Shown here: positions 34,208-42,227 of the stretch, in pieces | Layout: each line of letters opens with the position of its first letter | Numbering within the stretch: the stretch's first letter is position 1 | Made by a program: the position numbers and the translations under genes | The notes under the pieces: model-generated | Databases searched by the model: none | Told to the model about the DNA's origin: nothing | What the model saw: the letters and a program-made list of their open reading frames with translations, nothing else | Assembly (NCBI RefSeq): GCF_000969605.1 | Contig: NZ_JZUE01000008.1 | Location: forward strand, 1-64,000 | DNA: 64,000 bases | DNA from: Aquincola tertiaricarbonis | Lineage (GTDB): Bacteria > Pseudomonadota > Gammaproteobacteria > Burkholderiales > Burkholderiaceae_C | Direction: 5' to 3'

Positions 34208-34896
34208 GCCGCGGCAAGTCGCATCCACACCAGGCAGCGCTGGGCGTCCAGCCCCGGCACCTGCAGCGGCTGCACCCCGGTGACGATGACGTCGGGTGGC
34301 AGTGCCGCCAGCTCCTCATCCGGCGCCCTGCCCTTCATGGCCATCCACAGGCCGCGGGGTGCCAGTTGCCGGCGGGTGAGCATGACGAAATCCACCAGCG
34401 ACGCAAACGCGCGCGAGGTGACGACGCCGAACGGCGGCGTGTCCAGGTCTTCGATGCGGGTGTGCTGGGCGTGCAGCCGCCGCAGCCCTAGCTCCGTGGC
34501 CACCTGCTGGATGAAGCGCGCCTTCTTGGCCACGGCATCTACGCACACCACGGTGAGCTCCGGGCGCAGGATGCTGATCACGACGCCCGGCAGCCCGGCG
34601 CCACTGCCCACGTCCAGCACGCGGTTCGCGGCCTCGCCGGTCTGGCCGGCCAGCGCCTCGGCCAGCGGCTGCACAACCGACAGGCTGTCGAGCAGGTGCT
34701 GCGTGAGCATGTCCTGCGGGTCACGCACCGCCGTCAGGTTGTAGACGCGGTTCCAGCGGGAAATCAGATCGAGGTAGGCGAGCAACCGCTCGGTCACGGC
34801 TTCGGCTTCGGCCTCGCTGCCCGGATGACAACCGAGCGCTCGCAGCCCCTGCTGCAGAGGTTCGCGCAGAGGCGCGATGTTCAAATTGCCGGCCAT
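34204..34896 (-). CDS. rsmG: 16S rRNA (guanine527-N7)-methyltransferase RsmG
   Basis: SAM-dependent methyltransferase of 230 aa (GidB) that methylates G527 of 16S rRNA; loss gives low-level streptomycin resistance in many bacteria. The Rossmann SAM loop [14 protein letters not shown] is near residues 93-106, with an SRAFASL motif near 163. Its ATG shares a base with the mnmG stop (TGATG, 34894-34898), so I choose that ATG over the adjacent TTG. mnmG-rsmG adjacency next to the par locus is a conserved origin-proximal arrangement. Confidence 0.96.
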   Translation of the reverse strand: MAGNLNIAPLREPLQQGLRALGCHPGSEAEAEAVTERLLAYLDLISRWNRVYNLTAVRDPQDMLTQHLLDSLSVVQPLAEALAGQTGEAANRVLDVGSGAGLPGVVISILRPELTVVCVDAVAKKARFIQQVATELGLRRLHAQHTRIEDLDTPPFGVVTSRAFASLVDFVMLTRRQLAPRGLWMAMKGRAPDEELAALPPDVIVTGVQPLQVPGLDAQRCLVWMRLAAA

Positions 34897-36896
34897 CAAG
34901 CGTCAGCGCCTTCGGCAGCAGCCGGAGTGGCGGCTGAGGTGTCGGATCTGCGCGTGTCCACGAAGCCCTTGAAACGCCCCTTCTTCAGGTGCACCAGCAG
35001 CAGGGAGATGGCCGCCGGCGTCACGCCGGAGATGCGGGAAGCCTGGCCCAGCGTTTCCGGCCGATGCTTGCTCAACTTCTGGCGCACCTCGAAGCTGAGG
35101 GCGGATACCTGTGCGTAGTCCAGCTCCTCGGGAAGCCGGAGGTTCTCGAAATGGGCGCCGCGTTCCACTTCGCCCACCTGCTTGTCGATGTAGCCGGCGT
35201 ACTTGATGACGACTTCAATCTGTTCGACGACAGCGTCAGCAAGGTCGCTCCCGAGATTTGCGACGAGCGTTTCACGTGAAACACCGGATTCCGGCTTCGC
35301 AAGCCGTGCAATTTCGGCCACCGCATCGAAGCTGACGCCGGGGCGCCGAAGCAGGTCGGCCAGGCTGTACTCCCGTTCCAGCGCCTTGCCGACTAGCCGT
35401 TCCGCTTGCTCCGCAGGCAAGATGGCCGGATGCACCCAGGTCGACCTTAGCTTTTCGGTTTCACGTGAAACAGCGTCACGCTTGCGGTTGAATGCGGCCC
35501 ACCGCGCATCGTCTACCAGTCCAAGCGCCCGGCCGGCTTCCGTAAGACGGGCGTCGGCGTTGTCCTCCCGAAGCTGGAGCCGGAACTCCGCACGACTGGT
35601 AAACATGCGGTACGGCTCGGTCACACCCTTGGTGATCAGGTCGTCGACCAGCACGCCGAGGTAGGCCTGATCGCGCCGCGGCAGCCAAGGCGCCTCGCCT
35701 TTCACCTGCAGCGCGGCATTGATGCCGGCAAACAACCCCTGCGCCGCCGCCTCCTCGTAGCCCGTGGTGCCATTGATCTGGCCGGCGAAGAACAAGCCTT
35801 TGATGGCGCGCGTTTCAAAGGACGCGCTCAACTCGCGGGGGTCGAAGTAGTCATATTCAATGGCATAGCCGGGCCGGAGGATGTGGGCATTTTCCAGCCC
35901 CGGCATGGACCGCACCGCCGCCAGCTGGATGTCGAACGGTAGCGAGGTCGAGATGCCGTTCGGGTAGAACTCATGCGTGGTCAGGCCCTCCGGCTCCAGG
36001 AAGATCTGGTGCGAGTCCTTGTCGGCAAACCGGTTGATCTTGTCTTCGATGCTGGGGCAGTAGCGTGGGCCGACGCCCTCGATCACACCGGTGAACATCG
36101 GGGAACGGTCGAAGCCGGAGCGGATGATCTCGTGCGTGCGGGCCTGGGTGTGCGTGATCCAGCAAGGCACCTGACGCGGGTGCATCGCCCGGTCGCCCAT
36201 AAAGCTGAACACCGGCACCGGGTCGAGGTCACCGGGTTGCTCCGTCAGGCGGCTGAAGTCGATGGAGCGGCCATCGATGCGCGGCGGCGTGCCCGTCTTC
36301 AGGCGGCCTTGCGGCAGCTTCAGTTCCTTCAATCGGGCGGACAGGCTCACCGCGGGCGGATCCCCGGCCCGGCCAGCGCTGTAGTTCTGCAGCCCCACGT
36401 GGATCTTGCCGTCGAGGAAGGTGCCCGCCGTCAGCACGACCGTGCGCGCACGGAACCGCAATCCGATTTGCGTCACGGCGCCCACCACCCGCTCACCCTC
36501 CACCATCAGGTCGTCCACAGCCTGCTGGAAGAGCCACAGGTTCGGCTGGTTTTCCAGGCGGTGGCGGATGGCCGCCTTGTACAAAACCCGATCGGCCTGC
36601 GCCCGCGTGGCGCGCACCGCAGGCCCTTTGCTGGAATTGAGGATGCGGAACTGGATGCCCGACTCGTCCGTGGCCAGCGCCATCGCGCCGCCAAGCGCAT
36701 CCACCTCTTTGACCAGGTGCCCCTTGCCAATGCCGCCGATGGACGGGTTGCAGCTCATCTGACCCAGCGTCTCGATGTTGTGGGTCAGCAGCAGGGTGGT
36801 GCAGCCCATGCGGGCCGCGGCCAGGGCGGCCTCGGTGCCGGCGTGGCCGCCGCCGACGACGATGACGTCAAACTCTTGAGGATGGAGCACGGGCAT
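34896..36896 (-). CDS. mnmG: tRNA uridine-5-carboxymethylaminomethyl modification enzyme MnmG (GidA)
   Basis: FAD-dependent tRNA-modifying enzyme of 666 aa, somewhat longer than E. coli MnmG (629 aa). With MnmE (61486-62871 here) it installs the cmnm5 group on wobble U34. The N-terminal dinucleotide-binding motif [19 protein letters not shown] is near residues 12-30, and two GidA signatures are visible ([12 protein letters not shown]; a [11 protein letters not shown] stretch). Two parS sites lie inside the gene (35268-35283 and 35457-35472); each encodes the pentapeptide VSRET. It begins the mnmG-rsmG-SMR unit. Confidence 0.97.
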   Translation of the reverse strand: MPVLHPQEFDVIVVGGGHAGTEAALAAARMGCTTLLLTHNIETLGQMSCNPSIGGIGKGHLVKEVDALGGAMALATDESGIQFRILNSSKGPAVRATRAQADRVLYKAAIRHRLENQPNLWLFQQAVDDLMVEGERVVGAVTQIGLRFRARTVVLTAGTFLDGKIHVGLQNYSAGRAGDPPAVSLSARLKELKLPQGRLKTGTPPRIDGRSIDFSRLTEQPGDLDPVPVFSFMGDRAMHPRQVPCWITHTQARTHEIIRSGFDRSPMFTGVIEGVGPRYCPSIEDKINRFADKDSHQIFLEPEGLTTHEFYPNGISTSLPFDIQLAAVRSMPGLENAHILRPGYAIEYDYFDPRELSASFETRAIKGLFFAGQINGTTGYEEAAAQGLFAGINAALQVKGEAPWLPRRDQAYLGVLVDDLITKGVTEPYRMFTSRAEFRLQLREDNADARLTEAGRALGLVDDARWAAFNRKRDAVSRETEKLRSTWVHPAILPAEQAERLVGKALEREYSLADLLRRPGVSFDAVAEIARLAKPESGVSRETLVANLGSDLADAVVEQIEVVIKYAGYIDKQVGEVERGAHFENLRLPEELDYAQVSALSFEVRQKLSKHRPETLGQASRISGVTPAAISLLLVHLKKGRFKGFVDTRRSDTSAATPAAAEGADA
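35268..35283. other. parS site inside mnmG
   Basis: CGTTTCACGTGAAACA, with the 14-base palindrome GTTTCACGTGAAAC (35269-35282) identical to the bacterial parS core. ParB nucleates here. It falls in the mnmG coding sequence, where it encodes VSRET in the segment ESGVSRETL. Confidence 0.92.
35457..35472. other. parS site inside mnmG (second)
   Basis: GGTTTCACGTGAAACA, again with the perfect palindromic core (35458-35471), 189 bases from the first site. It encodes VSRET in [11 protein letters not shown] of MnmG. Confidence 0.92.
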
Positions 36897-36943
36897 CAGG
36901 CCGGTGGGTACGGCCTGCCTTCAACGGTGGGAATGCCTCAATT

Positions 36944-37222
36944 TTAGGCGACCGCCTCACCCCCCTGCCGGCTGTGCAGTTCTTCACCTAGTTGCGCTCT
37001 GTTCCACGTGAAACACCGCTTCATGGCCAACTTGCGCCTAGCCACCCACGCCTCGACCGCGCTGTCATTCCAATGCTTGTCAAAGAAATAGTGGGCCACC
37101 ATGTTCACCGCCGGCTCCACCAGCGTGACGGCACTGGCTGCCCATACGTTGCCGGTGAGCCCGTAGGTCACGCCGAACGCGATGCCCAAGTGAATGACAC
37201 CAAATGCAGCGGTCTTGGCCAT
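36944..37222 (-). CDS. DUF2061 family small membrane protein
   Basis: A 92-residue DUF2061 protein with two hydrophobic helices, starting MAKTAAFGVIHLGIAFGVTYGLTGN. TGGAG ahead of the ATG supports this start over an upstream extension. The family motif EPAVNMVAHYFFDKHW is present, and a basic C-terminal segment (WVARRKLAMKRCF) suggests a cytoplasmic tail. The function of the family is unknown. It lies just upstream of mnmG and contains a parS site in its 3' part (37000-37015). Confidence 0.88.
   Translation of the reverse strand: MAKTAAFGVIHLGIAFGVTYGLTGNVWAASAVTLVEPAVNMVAHYFFDKHWNDSAVEAWVARRKLAMKRCFTWNRAQLGEELHSRQGGEAVA
37000..37015. other. parS site inside the DUF2061 gene
   Basis: TGTTCCACGTGAAACA matches the classic parS consensus (one non-palindromic position in the core). 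It lies about 1.5 kb from the two sites in mnmG and encodes CFTWN near the C-terminus of the DUF2061 protein. Confidence 0.92.
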
Positions 37223-37330
37223 GTTCACTCCAGATGAGAACAAATCTTGTTCAGGAGTGTGGCGAGGCCTCCGCAAGTTGACCAATCAAAGGCGTCGATG
37301 GCGTCGATAGGCAGCCCCGACAATCACGCC

Positions 37331-37621
37331 ATGCGCAGCACACCCGTCCCTGCCCTCAGCTGCCGCGCCGGCTGCGCGGCCTGCTGCATTGCGCCGTCGA
37401 TCAGCAGCGCCATTCCGGGCATGCCCGGTGGCAAGCCCGCCGGCGTGCGCTGCGTCCAGCTCACTGAGCAAGGCCTGTGTGCGCTGTTCGGATCGCCGCA
37501 ACGACCAGCCGTCTGCGGGTCTTTGCAACCGGCGCCCGACATGTGCGGCAGCAGCCGTGAACATGCAATGCACTGGTTGACAGCGCTCGAGGCCGCCACG
37601 ACGGCCGGCACACCCGACTGA
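37331..37621 (+). CDS. YkgJ family cysteine cluster protein
   Basis: Small protein of 96 aa with the zinc/iron-chelating cysteine pattern of the YkgJ/UPF0153 family. An N-terminal CRAGCAACC cluster is followed by spaced cysteines in CVQLTEQGLCALF, AVCGSLQ and DMCG. The function is not established; metal binding is likely. The start MRSTPVPALSCRAGC is chosen because the cluster normally begins within about 10-15 residues. It is the only rightward gene in this stretch and converges on the ABC exporter gene 36 bases away. Confidence 0.85.
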   Translation: MRSTPVPALSCRAGCAACCIAPSISSAIPGMPGGKPAGVRCVQLTEQGLCALFGSPQRPAVCGSLQPAPDMCGSSREHAMHWLTALEAATTAGTPD

Positions 37622-37657
37622 CTTCAGCCATGGGCGGCGGCGACATGCCGACCAACG

Positions 37658-39784
37658 TCAGCCGCGCCCTGCCCCCACCGTGCGCAGGTCCTGCGTCACG
37701 CGGCCCTGCTCCAGCACCACCACCCGCGCGGCGCTGGCGATGGTTTCCGGCCGGTGCGCCACGATCACCCGCGTGAGTTGCAGCTGCCGGATGCTGTGGT
37801 TCACCGCCCGTTCGCGGTCCACGTCCAGGGCGCTCGTGGCTTCGTCGAGCAGCAGGATCTGCGGCCGCTTGTAAAGCGCGCGGGCCAGCAGCAACCGCTG
37901 CTTCTGGCCACCGGAGATGGCCGCGCCCATGTCGCCGATCAACGTGTGGTAGCCCATGGGCATGGCCTCCACCTCGTCATGCACCGAGGCCATGCGGGCA
38001 CATTCCTCGATCCAGGCCGCGTCCGGCGCGGTGTCGAAGAAGCTGATGTTCTCGCCGATGGAGCCGGCAAACAGCTGGTCGTCCTGCATCACCGTGCCGA
38101 TCATGGCCCGGTAGCGCGTCAGGCCGAGCTGACTCAGTGGCACGCCACCCACTCGCACCTCGCCCGCCTGCGGCGCATGAATGCCGAGCATCAACTTCAG
38201 GAGTGTTGTTTTTCCGCAACCCGACGCACCGACGATGGCCACGGACTCGCCAGGTTCGATGGTCAGGCTTACCCCGCGCAGCACCTCCGGCTCGGCATCG
38301 GAGTAGCGGAAGCTCAGGTCCTGCACCTCGATGCGCGCGGAGTCGGCCTTCACCGGCAACTCCGCCTCCTGTTGAGGCTCAGGCGCCGTCAGCACGATGT
38401 CGGCCAGGCGCTCGCCCTGCAGGCGCAGCATCTTCAGCTCCACCGCCTTGTCGATGAGCGCGCTGAAGCGGGTGGCGAACTGCTCCTTGAAGGCGATGAA
38501 GGCGAAAAGCATGCCGACGGTGAAGCGCTCGTCCAGCACCAGCAGCGCACCCACCCACACCACCGCCACCCGCTCCAGGCCGAATACCAGCTTGTGCAGC
38601 ACGCCGAACCACAGGTCGATCTTGCGGGTGGCGATGTCGGCATTCATCGCGTCCACCACCAGGTTCATGAAGCGGCCCTGGCGGTCGGCCTGGCGGTTGA
38701 ACAGCTTGATGGCCTGCACGCCGCGCAGCGATTCCAGGAAGTGGCTGGCCTTGCGCGACTCGTGCACCAGCGATTCCTCGGTGGCCGCGCGCAGCGGCCG
38801 GAAGAAGGCCCAGCGCAGCAGCGCGTACACGCCCACCGCCCCCGCCACGATGGCTGTGAGCAGCCCGCTGTACAGCGCCATCATGGCCAGCGTGGCCAGC
38901 ACCAGCACGCCGTCCAGCACCGCTTCCACGAAGCTGGTGGTCAGCGTCTTCTGAATCTGCTGCACGGCCGTGAAGCGCGACCAGATGTCGCCGGTGTGCC
39001 GCTTCTCGAACCAGGCCACAGGCAGGCGCATCAGGTGCGCGAACACATTGGAAAGCCACTGCAGGTTCAGCGTGGCCGACATCACCAGCACCGCCCAGGA
39101 GCGCACTGCGCCCGTGGCCACCTGAAGCAGCACCAGCAGGCCGAAGCCGATGCCCAGCGTGACCAGCAGGTCCCTGTCGCCGGTGACCAGCACGCCGTCC
39201 ACCACCCACTGCAGCAGGAAGGGCGACAGCAGCATGAACGCTTCCAGCACCAGCGCCAGCACGAACACCTGCGCCATCGAGCGCTTGAGCCCGCTCACCC
39301 GCCCCAGCATGCGCCGCAGGCTGATGGGCTGGCGTTCCACCCGCGGCTCGAAGCCGCCGGCAGGCGTCAGCTCCAGCACGATGCCGGTGAAGTGCCGCGA
39401 CAGCTCGCTGAGCTTCATGTGCCGCACGCCCTGCCCTGGGTCGTGTATCACTGCCACGCCGCGCCGCACGGCCACCAGCACGACGAAGTGGTTCATGTCC
39501 CAGTGCAGCACGCAGGGCAGCTGCAGGCTGTCGAAGTGCTCGGGCTCGGCGCGCAGCGCGCGGGGGCTCAGCTGCAGCTCACCGGCCATGCGCACCAGGT
39601 CGGCCATGGAGGCGCCTTTGAGTGACAGCGAAAAGCGCCGCCGCAGCGTGGGCAGGTCGGTCTGCAGGCCGTGGGCAGCGGCCACCATGCCCAGGCAGGC
39701 CAGGCCGCATTCGGCGGCCTCCGTCTGCAGCAGCATGGGCACCCGCCGGCGGTTGAACAGCCCGAGGTTCAGACGGTCGAGCAT
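37658..39784 (-). CDS. Peptidase-containing ABC exporter (C39 peptidase, PCAT)
   Basis: ABC transporter of 708 aa that both cleaves and exports double-glycine leader peptides. The N-terminal C39 peptidase is intact: Gln20 (oxyanion), Cys26 in AAECGLACLGM, His99 in WDMNHFVVL and Asp115 in VIHDPGQG. The membrane domain (about 160-440) is followed by an ATPase with Walker A GASGCGKTT, signature ISGGQKQR and Walker B ILLLDEATSALD. It follows the HlyD-type adaptor gene by 6 bases and the 55-codon peptide gene at 41103-41270, its obvious candidate substrate. With the adaptor and an unlinked TolC-like pore it would export across both membranes. Confidence 0.95.
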   Translation of the reverse strand: MLDRLNLGLFNRRRVPMLLQTEAAECGLACLGMVAAAHGLQTDLPTLRRRFSLSLKGASMADLVRMAGELQLSPRALRAEPEHFDSLQLPCVLHWDMNHFVVLVAVRRGVAVIHDPGQGVRHMKLSELSRHFTGIVLELTPAGGFEPRVERQPISLRRMLGRVSGLKRSMAQVFVLALVLEAFMLLSPFLLQWVVDGVLVTGDRDLLVTLGIGFGLLVLLQVATGAVRSWAVLVMSATLNLQWLSNVFAHLMRLPVAWFEKRHTGDIWSRFTAVQQIQKTLTTSFVEAVLDGVLVLATLAMMALYSGLLTAIVAGAVGVYALLRWAFFRPLRAATEESLVHESRKASHFLESLRGVQAIKLFNRQADRQGRFMNLVVDAMNADIATRKIDLWFGVLHKLVFGLERVAVVWVGALLVLDERFTVGMLFAFIAFKEQFATRFSALIDKAVELKMLRLQGERLADIVLTAPEPQQEAELPVKADSARIEVQDLSFRYSDAEPEVLRGVSLTIEPGESVAIVGASGCGKTTLLKLMLGIHAPQAGEVRVGGVPLSQLGLTRYRAMIGTVMQDDQLFAGSIGENISFFDTAPDAAWIEECARMASVHDEVEAMPMGYHTLIGDMGAAISGGQKQRLLLARALYKRPQILLLDEATSALDVDRERAVNHSIRQLQLTRVIVAHRPETIASAARVVVLEQGRVTQDLRTVGAGRG

Positions 39785-39790
39785 GTGCGG

Positions 39791-41038
39791 CTACACCCGC
39801 CCGGCCACGCCGAGCAGCGGCTCGAAGATCCATTCGATCAGGCGGCGCCGGTCGAGCTGCACGTCGGCCTCCAGCTGCATGCCGGGTGCCAGCGGCTGTG
39901 GCTGGCCGTAGGCCTGCACGTCCTGCCGGTCGAGTGCCACCGTCACGCGGTACAGCGGCTCGTCCGCTGGCAGGCCGGCCACCGGCGGCCGGGCGTCGGC
40001 TGGCACCGGCGTGCGCGACACCCGCAGCACCCGCCCCGCCTGGGAGCCGAACTTCTGGTATGGGAATGCGTGGTAGCGCATCAGCACCGGTTGCGCCGGC
40101 CGCAGGAACCCCATCGCGCTGGAGGGCGCATACAGCTCGGCCAGCAGCGGCGCCTGGCCCGGCATCATCCGCGCCAACACCGCCGAAGCCGCCACCGACT
40201 GCCCCGGCTCGGCCGTCAACGCACCCACCACCCCGTCCTGCGGCGCCCGCAGCACCTCGCGCCGGCGGGATTCGGTTTCCGCGGTGTCGCCGGCCAGGGC
40301 CGAGAGCTCCCGCTCAATCTCGCCCAGCTGCGCCTGTGCCTGCAAGGGCAGCTCGCGCGCCTCGGCCTGCAGCGCGGCCAGGCTGCGTTCATGCTGGGCG
40401 CGCTCCTGCGCCAGAGCCTGCAGGCGCTCGCGCTGTTCCAGCACGTCCTGCTGCTTGGCCCGCAGCTGCGCGGGGGCGATGAAGTCCTGGTGGCGCAGCG
40501 ATTCGAACTGGGCCAGCGCCTGTTCGGCCAGCGCCAGGCGCTCACGCTGCAGCTGCGTGCGCTCGTCGTGGCGGCTGCGCTCGCGCGTCATTTCGGCGAT
40601 GCGGTCAGCCAGCGCCTGGCTGCGCGCCTCGCGCAACGCGGCCTGGCGCTCCACCGCCTCGCGCAGGCTGCGGCGGCGCTCGTCCAGGCTGCGGCGCACC
40701 TCGGCCTGGGTTTCGCCTTCGCCGCTGCTGCGGTCCAGCGTCAGCACGTACAGCACGTCGCCCTGCCGCACCGCATCGCCTTCGCGCACCCGGCGCTCCA
40801 GCACCACGGCCTCACGCGGCGTGCGCAGTTCCAGCAGGCCGCCTTGCGGCACCAGCACGCCCGACAGGCGCGCCTTTCTCGTGTAGTGGCCCAGCGTGAG
40901 GAACAACGCCACGGCCACGAAAGCGGCCACCACCAGCACGGTCAGCCAGCGCAACGACACAGGTTGCGCCAGCCGGATGTGTCCGATCCACTGGTCGCGC
41001 TGGTGGTCCAGCGCTTCGGGTCGGAAGATGCTTGTCAC
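39791..41038 (-). CDS. HlyD/CvaA-type periplasmic adaptor of the peptide exporter
   Basis: Membrane fusion protein of 415 aa. It has one N-terminal transmembrane helix (about residues 30-50, LRWLTVLVVAAFVAVALFL), a long coiled-coil hairpin rich in Glu/Arg/Gln (about 110-250), and lipoyl/beta-barrel domains toward the C-terminus. It resembles CvaA, the partner of C39-containing ABC exporters. The start is GTG with GAGGG nearby. It lies between the peptide gene and the exporter gene, spaced 64 and 6 bases. A GC hairpin (41074-41092) between the peptide gene and this gene could lower its expression relative to the peptide. Confidence 0.92.
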   Translation of the reverse strand: MTSIFRPEALDHQRDQWIGHIRLAQPVSLRWLTVLVVAAFVAVALFLTLGHYTRKARLSGVLVPQGGLLELRTPREAVVLERRVREGDAVRQGDVLYVLTLDRSSGEGETQAEVRRSLDERRRSLREAVERQAALREARSQALADRIAEMTRERSRHDERTQLQRERLALAEQALAQFESLRHQDFIAPAQLRAKQQDVLEQRERLQALAQERAQHERSLAALQAEARELPLQAQAQLGEIERELSALAGDTAETESRRREVLRAPQDGVVGALTAEPGQSVAASAVLARMMPGQAPLLAELYAPSSAMGFLRPAQPVLMRYHAFPYQKFGSQAGRVLRVSRTPVPADARPPVAGLPADEPLYRVTVALDRQDVQAYGQPQPLAPGMQLEADVQLDRRRLIEWIFEPLLGVAGRV

Positions 41039-41073
41039 GGTCCGCCCTCGGTGGGCGTGCGGAGCCTGAGCCC

Positions 41074-41092
41074 GCCCGCCGAGCCAGCGGGC
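41074..41092 (-). promoter_or_regulatory. Hairpin between peptide gene and adaptor gene
   Basis: GCCCGC - 7-base loop - GCGGGC (stems 41074-41079 and 41087-41092) lies in the 64-base gap between the peptide stop and the adaptor start. With no U-tract, it is better seen as an attenuator or mRNA-stability element than a full terminator. Such hairpins commonly let a small secreted peptide be made in excess over its exporter. Confidence 0.35.
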
Positions 41093-41102
41093 CGAGAGCC
41101 GG

Positions 41103-41270
41103 TCACCAGCCGCCGACGCGCGGCAGGCCGCCGGTCACCTGGCCCAGCATGCGCTCGTCGAGCACCAGCGGCGCAGCGGGCTTCTGCACAGGTGCGCCAG
41201 CTTGCGGAGCGGGCGTGCGCACTTGTTGGGGGGCCTGGGCGGCGGCGGCGTTGATTTGCGATTGGGCCAT
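41103..41270 (-). CDS. Double-glycine leader peptide (candidate exported signal/effector peptide)
   Basis: A 55-codon gene with AGGAG seven bases before its ATG (41268-41270). The product begins MAQSQINAAAAQAPQQV and is Ala/Pro/Gln-rich to residue 36. It then shows a classic double-glycine leader end, LDERMLGQVTGG, with Leu at -12, Leu at -7, Val at -4 and Gly at -2/-1. Cleavage after Gly48 would release LPRVGGW, only seven residues and with no cysteine. The gene directly precedes the adaptor and C39-peptidase exporter genes and follows a LuxR-type regulator gene, with a lux-box-like repeat about 80 bases upstream. It is easily missed because of its size. Peptide identity as a pheromone or toxin is inferred. 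Confidence 0.82.
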   Translation of the reverse strand: MAQSQINAAAAQAPQQVRTPAPQAGAPVQKPAAPLVLDERMLGQVTGGLPRVGGW

Positions 41271-41347
41271 GGTCGACTCCTGGGGGTTTGGGGGCTGCGT
41301 CCATTCATCGACGTGGCCTTATTCCAGCAGTCGAGCCGGTCGGCTGT

Positions 41348-41367
41348 AACTGTAAGCTCTTACAGCT
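41348..41367 (-). promoter_or_regulatory. lux-box-like inverted repeat upstream of the peptide-exporter operon
   Basis: AACTGTAAGCTCTTACAGCT contains the perfect 7-2-7 dyad CTGTAAG-CT-CTTACAG (41350-41365), the spacing and arms of a lux box (CTGT-N8-ACAG). Its centre is about 87 bases before the peptide ATG on the leftward strand. A GAATAA sequence near 41320-41325 could be the -10 element of a class II LuxR promoter. It lies just after the luxR stop codon. Confidence 0.7.
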
Positions 41368-41375
41368 TGTGCACC

Positions 41376-42089
41376 TCAGTGGATCAAGCCTAGGCGCAGC
41401 GCCTTCAGCACCGCCTGGTGCTTGGTGGCGCATTCGAGCTTGTGCATCGCGTTCGTAATGTGCAGGACCGCCGTGCGCTGCGAGATCCCTAGGATGGCGC
41501 CCACCTCCCAGGCCGTCTTGCCCTCCATCGTCCACTTCAGCGCTTCCAGCTCGCGCGGGGTGAGCGCCGGGCGTTCCGGCTGCCGGGACGGCGGCACCAG
41601 GATGCGCAGCGCGGTGTCCTGCGCATGCACCGCGAACAGCTGCAGGTCGGCCACGATGCGCGTCAGCTCCCGCGTGTCGCTGGGCAGCGGCGCGTCGCGG
41701 TCCACGCCGAGCAGGAAGTGCTTGCCATCCGGCAAATGGAGTGCCATGGCCACGCCGGTGCGATAGCCGAAGGCGGCCTGCTCCTCCCAGAGATCTTCCA
41801 CACCCTTGGTGCGGTAGGTATCGCGCGACCAGACCAGCGGCACGCTCTGCCGCTTCAGGTGCTGCAGCACCGGGTCGCGGCGCGAATCGGCCACACGCAC
41901 GTAGGCTTCCTCGTAGCCCGGCGGCGTGTTGCCCACGGCGATGAAGTCCGCCTCGCGGCCGTGCTGCTCCACGACGGTCACCGCGCTGACCGTGCTGAAG
42001 CCGATGTCGTGCGTGAAGCGCAACACCGCGCTGCGGAACTCGTCGATGTCGCGGGCTTCGAGCACCGCCAGATAGTTGCCCTGCAGCAT
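41376..42089 (-). CDS. LuxR-family regulator with autoinducer-binding domain (LuxR solo)
   Basis: Regulator of 237 aa with an N-terminal autoinducer-binding domain (about 15-160) and a C-terminal LuxR helix-turn-helix (about 175-235). Using TraR numbering, most key ligand residues are kept: Tyr61 (Tyr63 here), Asp70-Pro71 (Asp72-Pro73), Trp85 (Trp87) and the conserved Gly (Gly112). Trp57 is replaced by Tyr59. In the DNA-binding domain Glu178, Leu182 and Gly188 equivalents are kept (Glu180, Leu184, Gly190). AGGAAG precedes the ATG at 42089. No luxI is present. The flanking lux-box-like repeats and adjacent peptide-exporter operon make those genes its likely targets. Confidence 0.93.
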   Translation of the reverse strand: MLQGNYLAVLEARDIDEFRSAVLRFTHDIGFSTVSAVTVVEQHGREADFIAVGNTPPGYEEAYVRVADSRRDPVLQHLKRQSVPLVWSRDTYRTKGVEDLWEEQAAFGYRTGVAMALHLPDGKHFLLGVDRDAPLPSDTRELTRIVADLQLFAVHAQDTALRILVPPSRQPERPALTPRELEALKWTMEGKTAWEVGAILGISQRTAVLHITNAMHKLECATKHQAVLKALRLGLIH

Positions 42090-42123
42090 CAAACTTCCTG
42101 CATCGCTGCGACCGCCTGCCCCA

Positions 42124-42143
42124 ACCTGTCAAGGTTTACAGCT
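42124..42143. promoter_or_regulatory. lux-box-like inverted repeat between luxR and the divergent unknown gene
   Basis: ACCTGTCAAGGTTTACAGCT carries CTGT-N8-ACAG (42126-42141) and closely resembles the Vibrio fischeri lux box at both ends. It is 36 bases from the luxR ATG and 86 bases from the ATG of the divergent gene at 42228. The spacing suits activation of the rightward gene, with autoregulation of luxR also possible. Confidence 0.65.
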
Positions 42144-42227
42144 TGAAGCGGGATGGCCGATGACCAAGACTGCCAGTACGCTGCCGGCCCCGCCCGACCA
42201 GTCAACCCACCATATTCCCCCACGCCG

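Noticed and set aside
41348-41367. LexA box upstream of the peptide gene
   Set aside because: CTGT-N8-ACAG also fits LexA, but the spacer is GC-mixed rather than AT-alternating and the site lies beside a luxR gene with a second similar site, so a lux box is the better reading. Not fully excluded.
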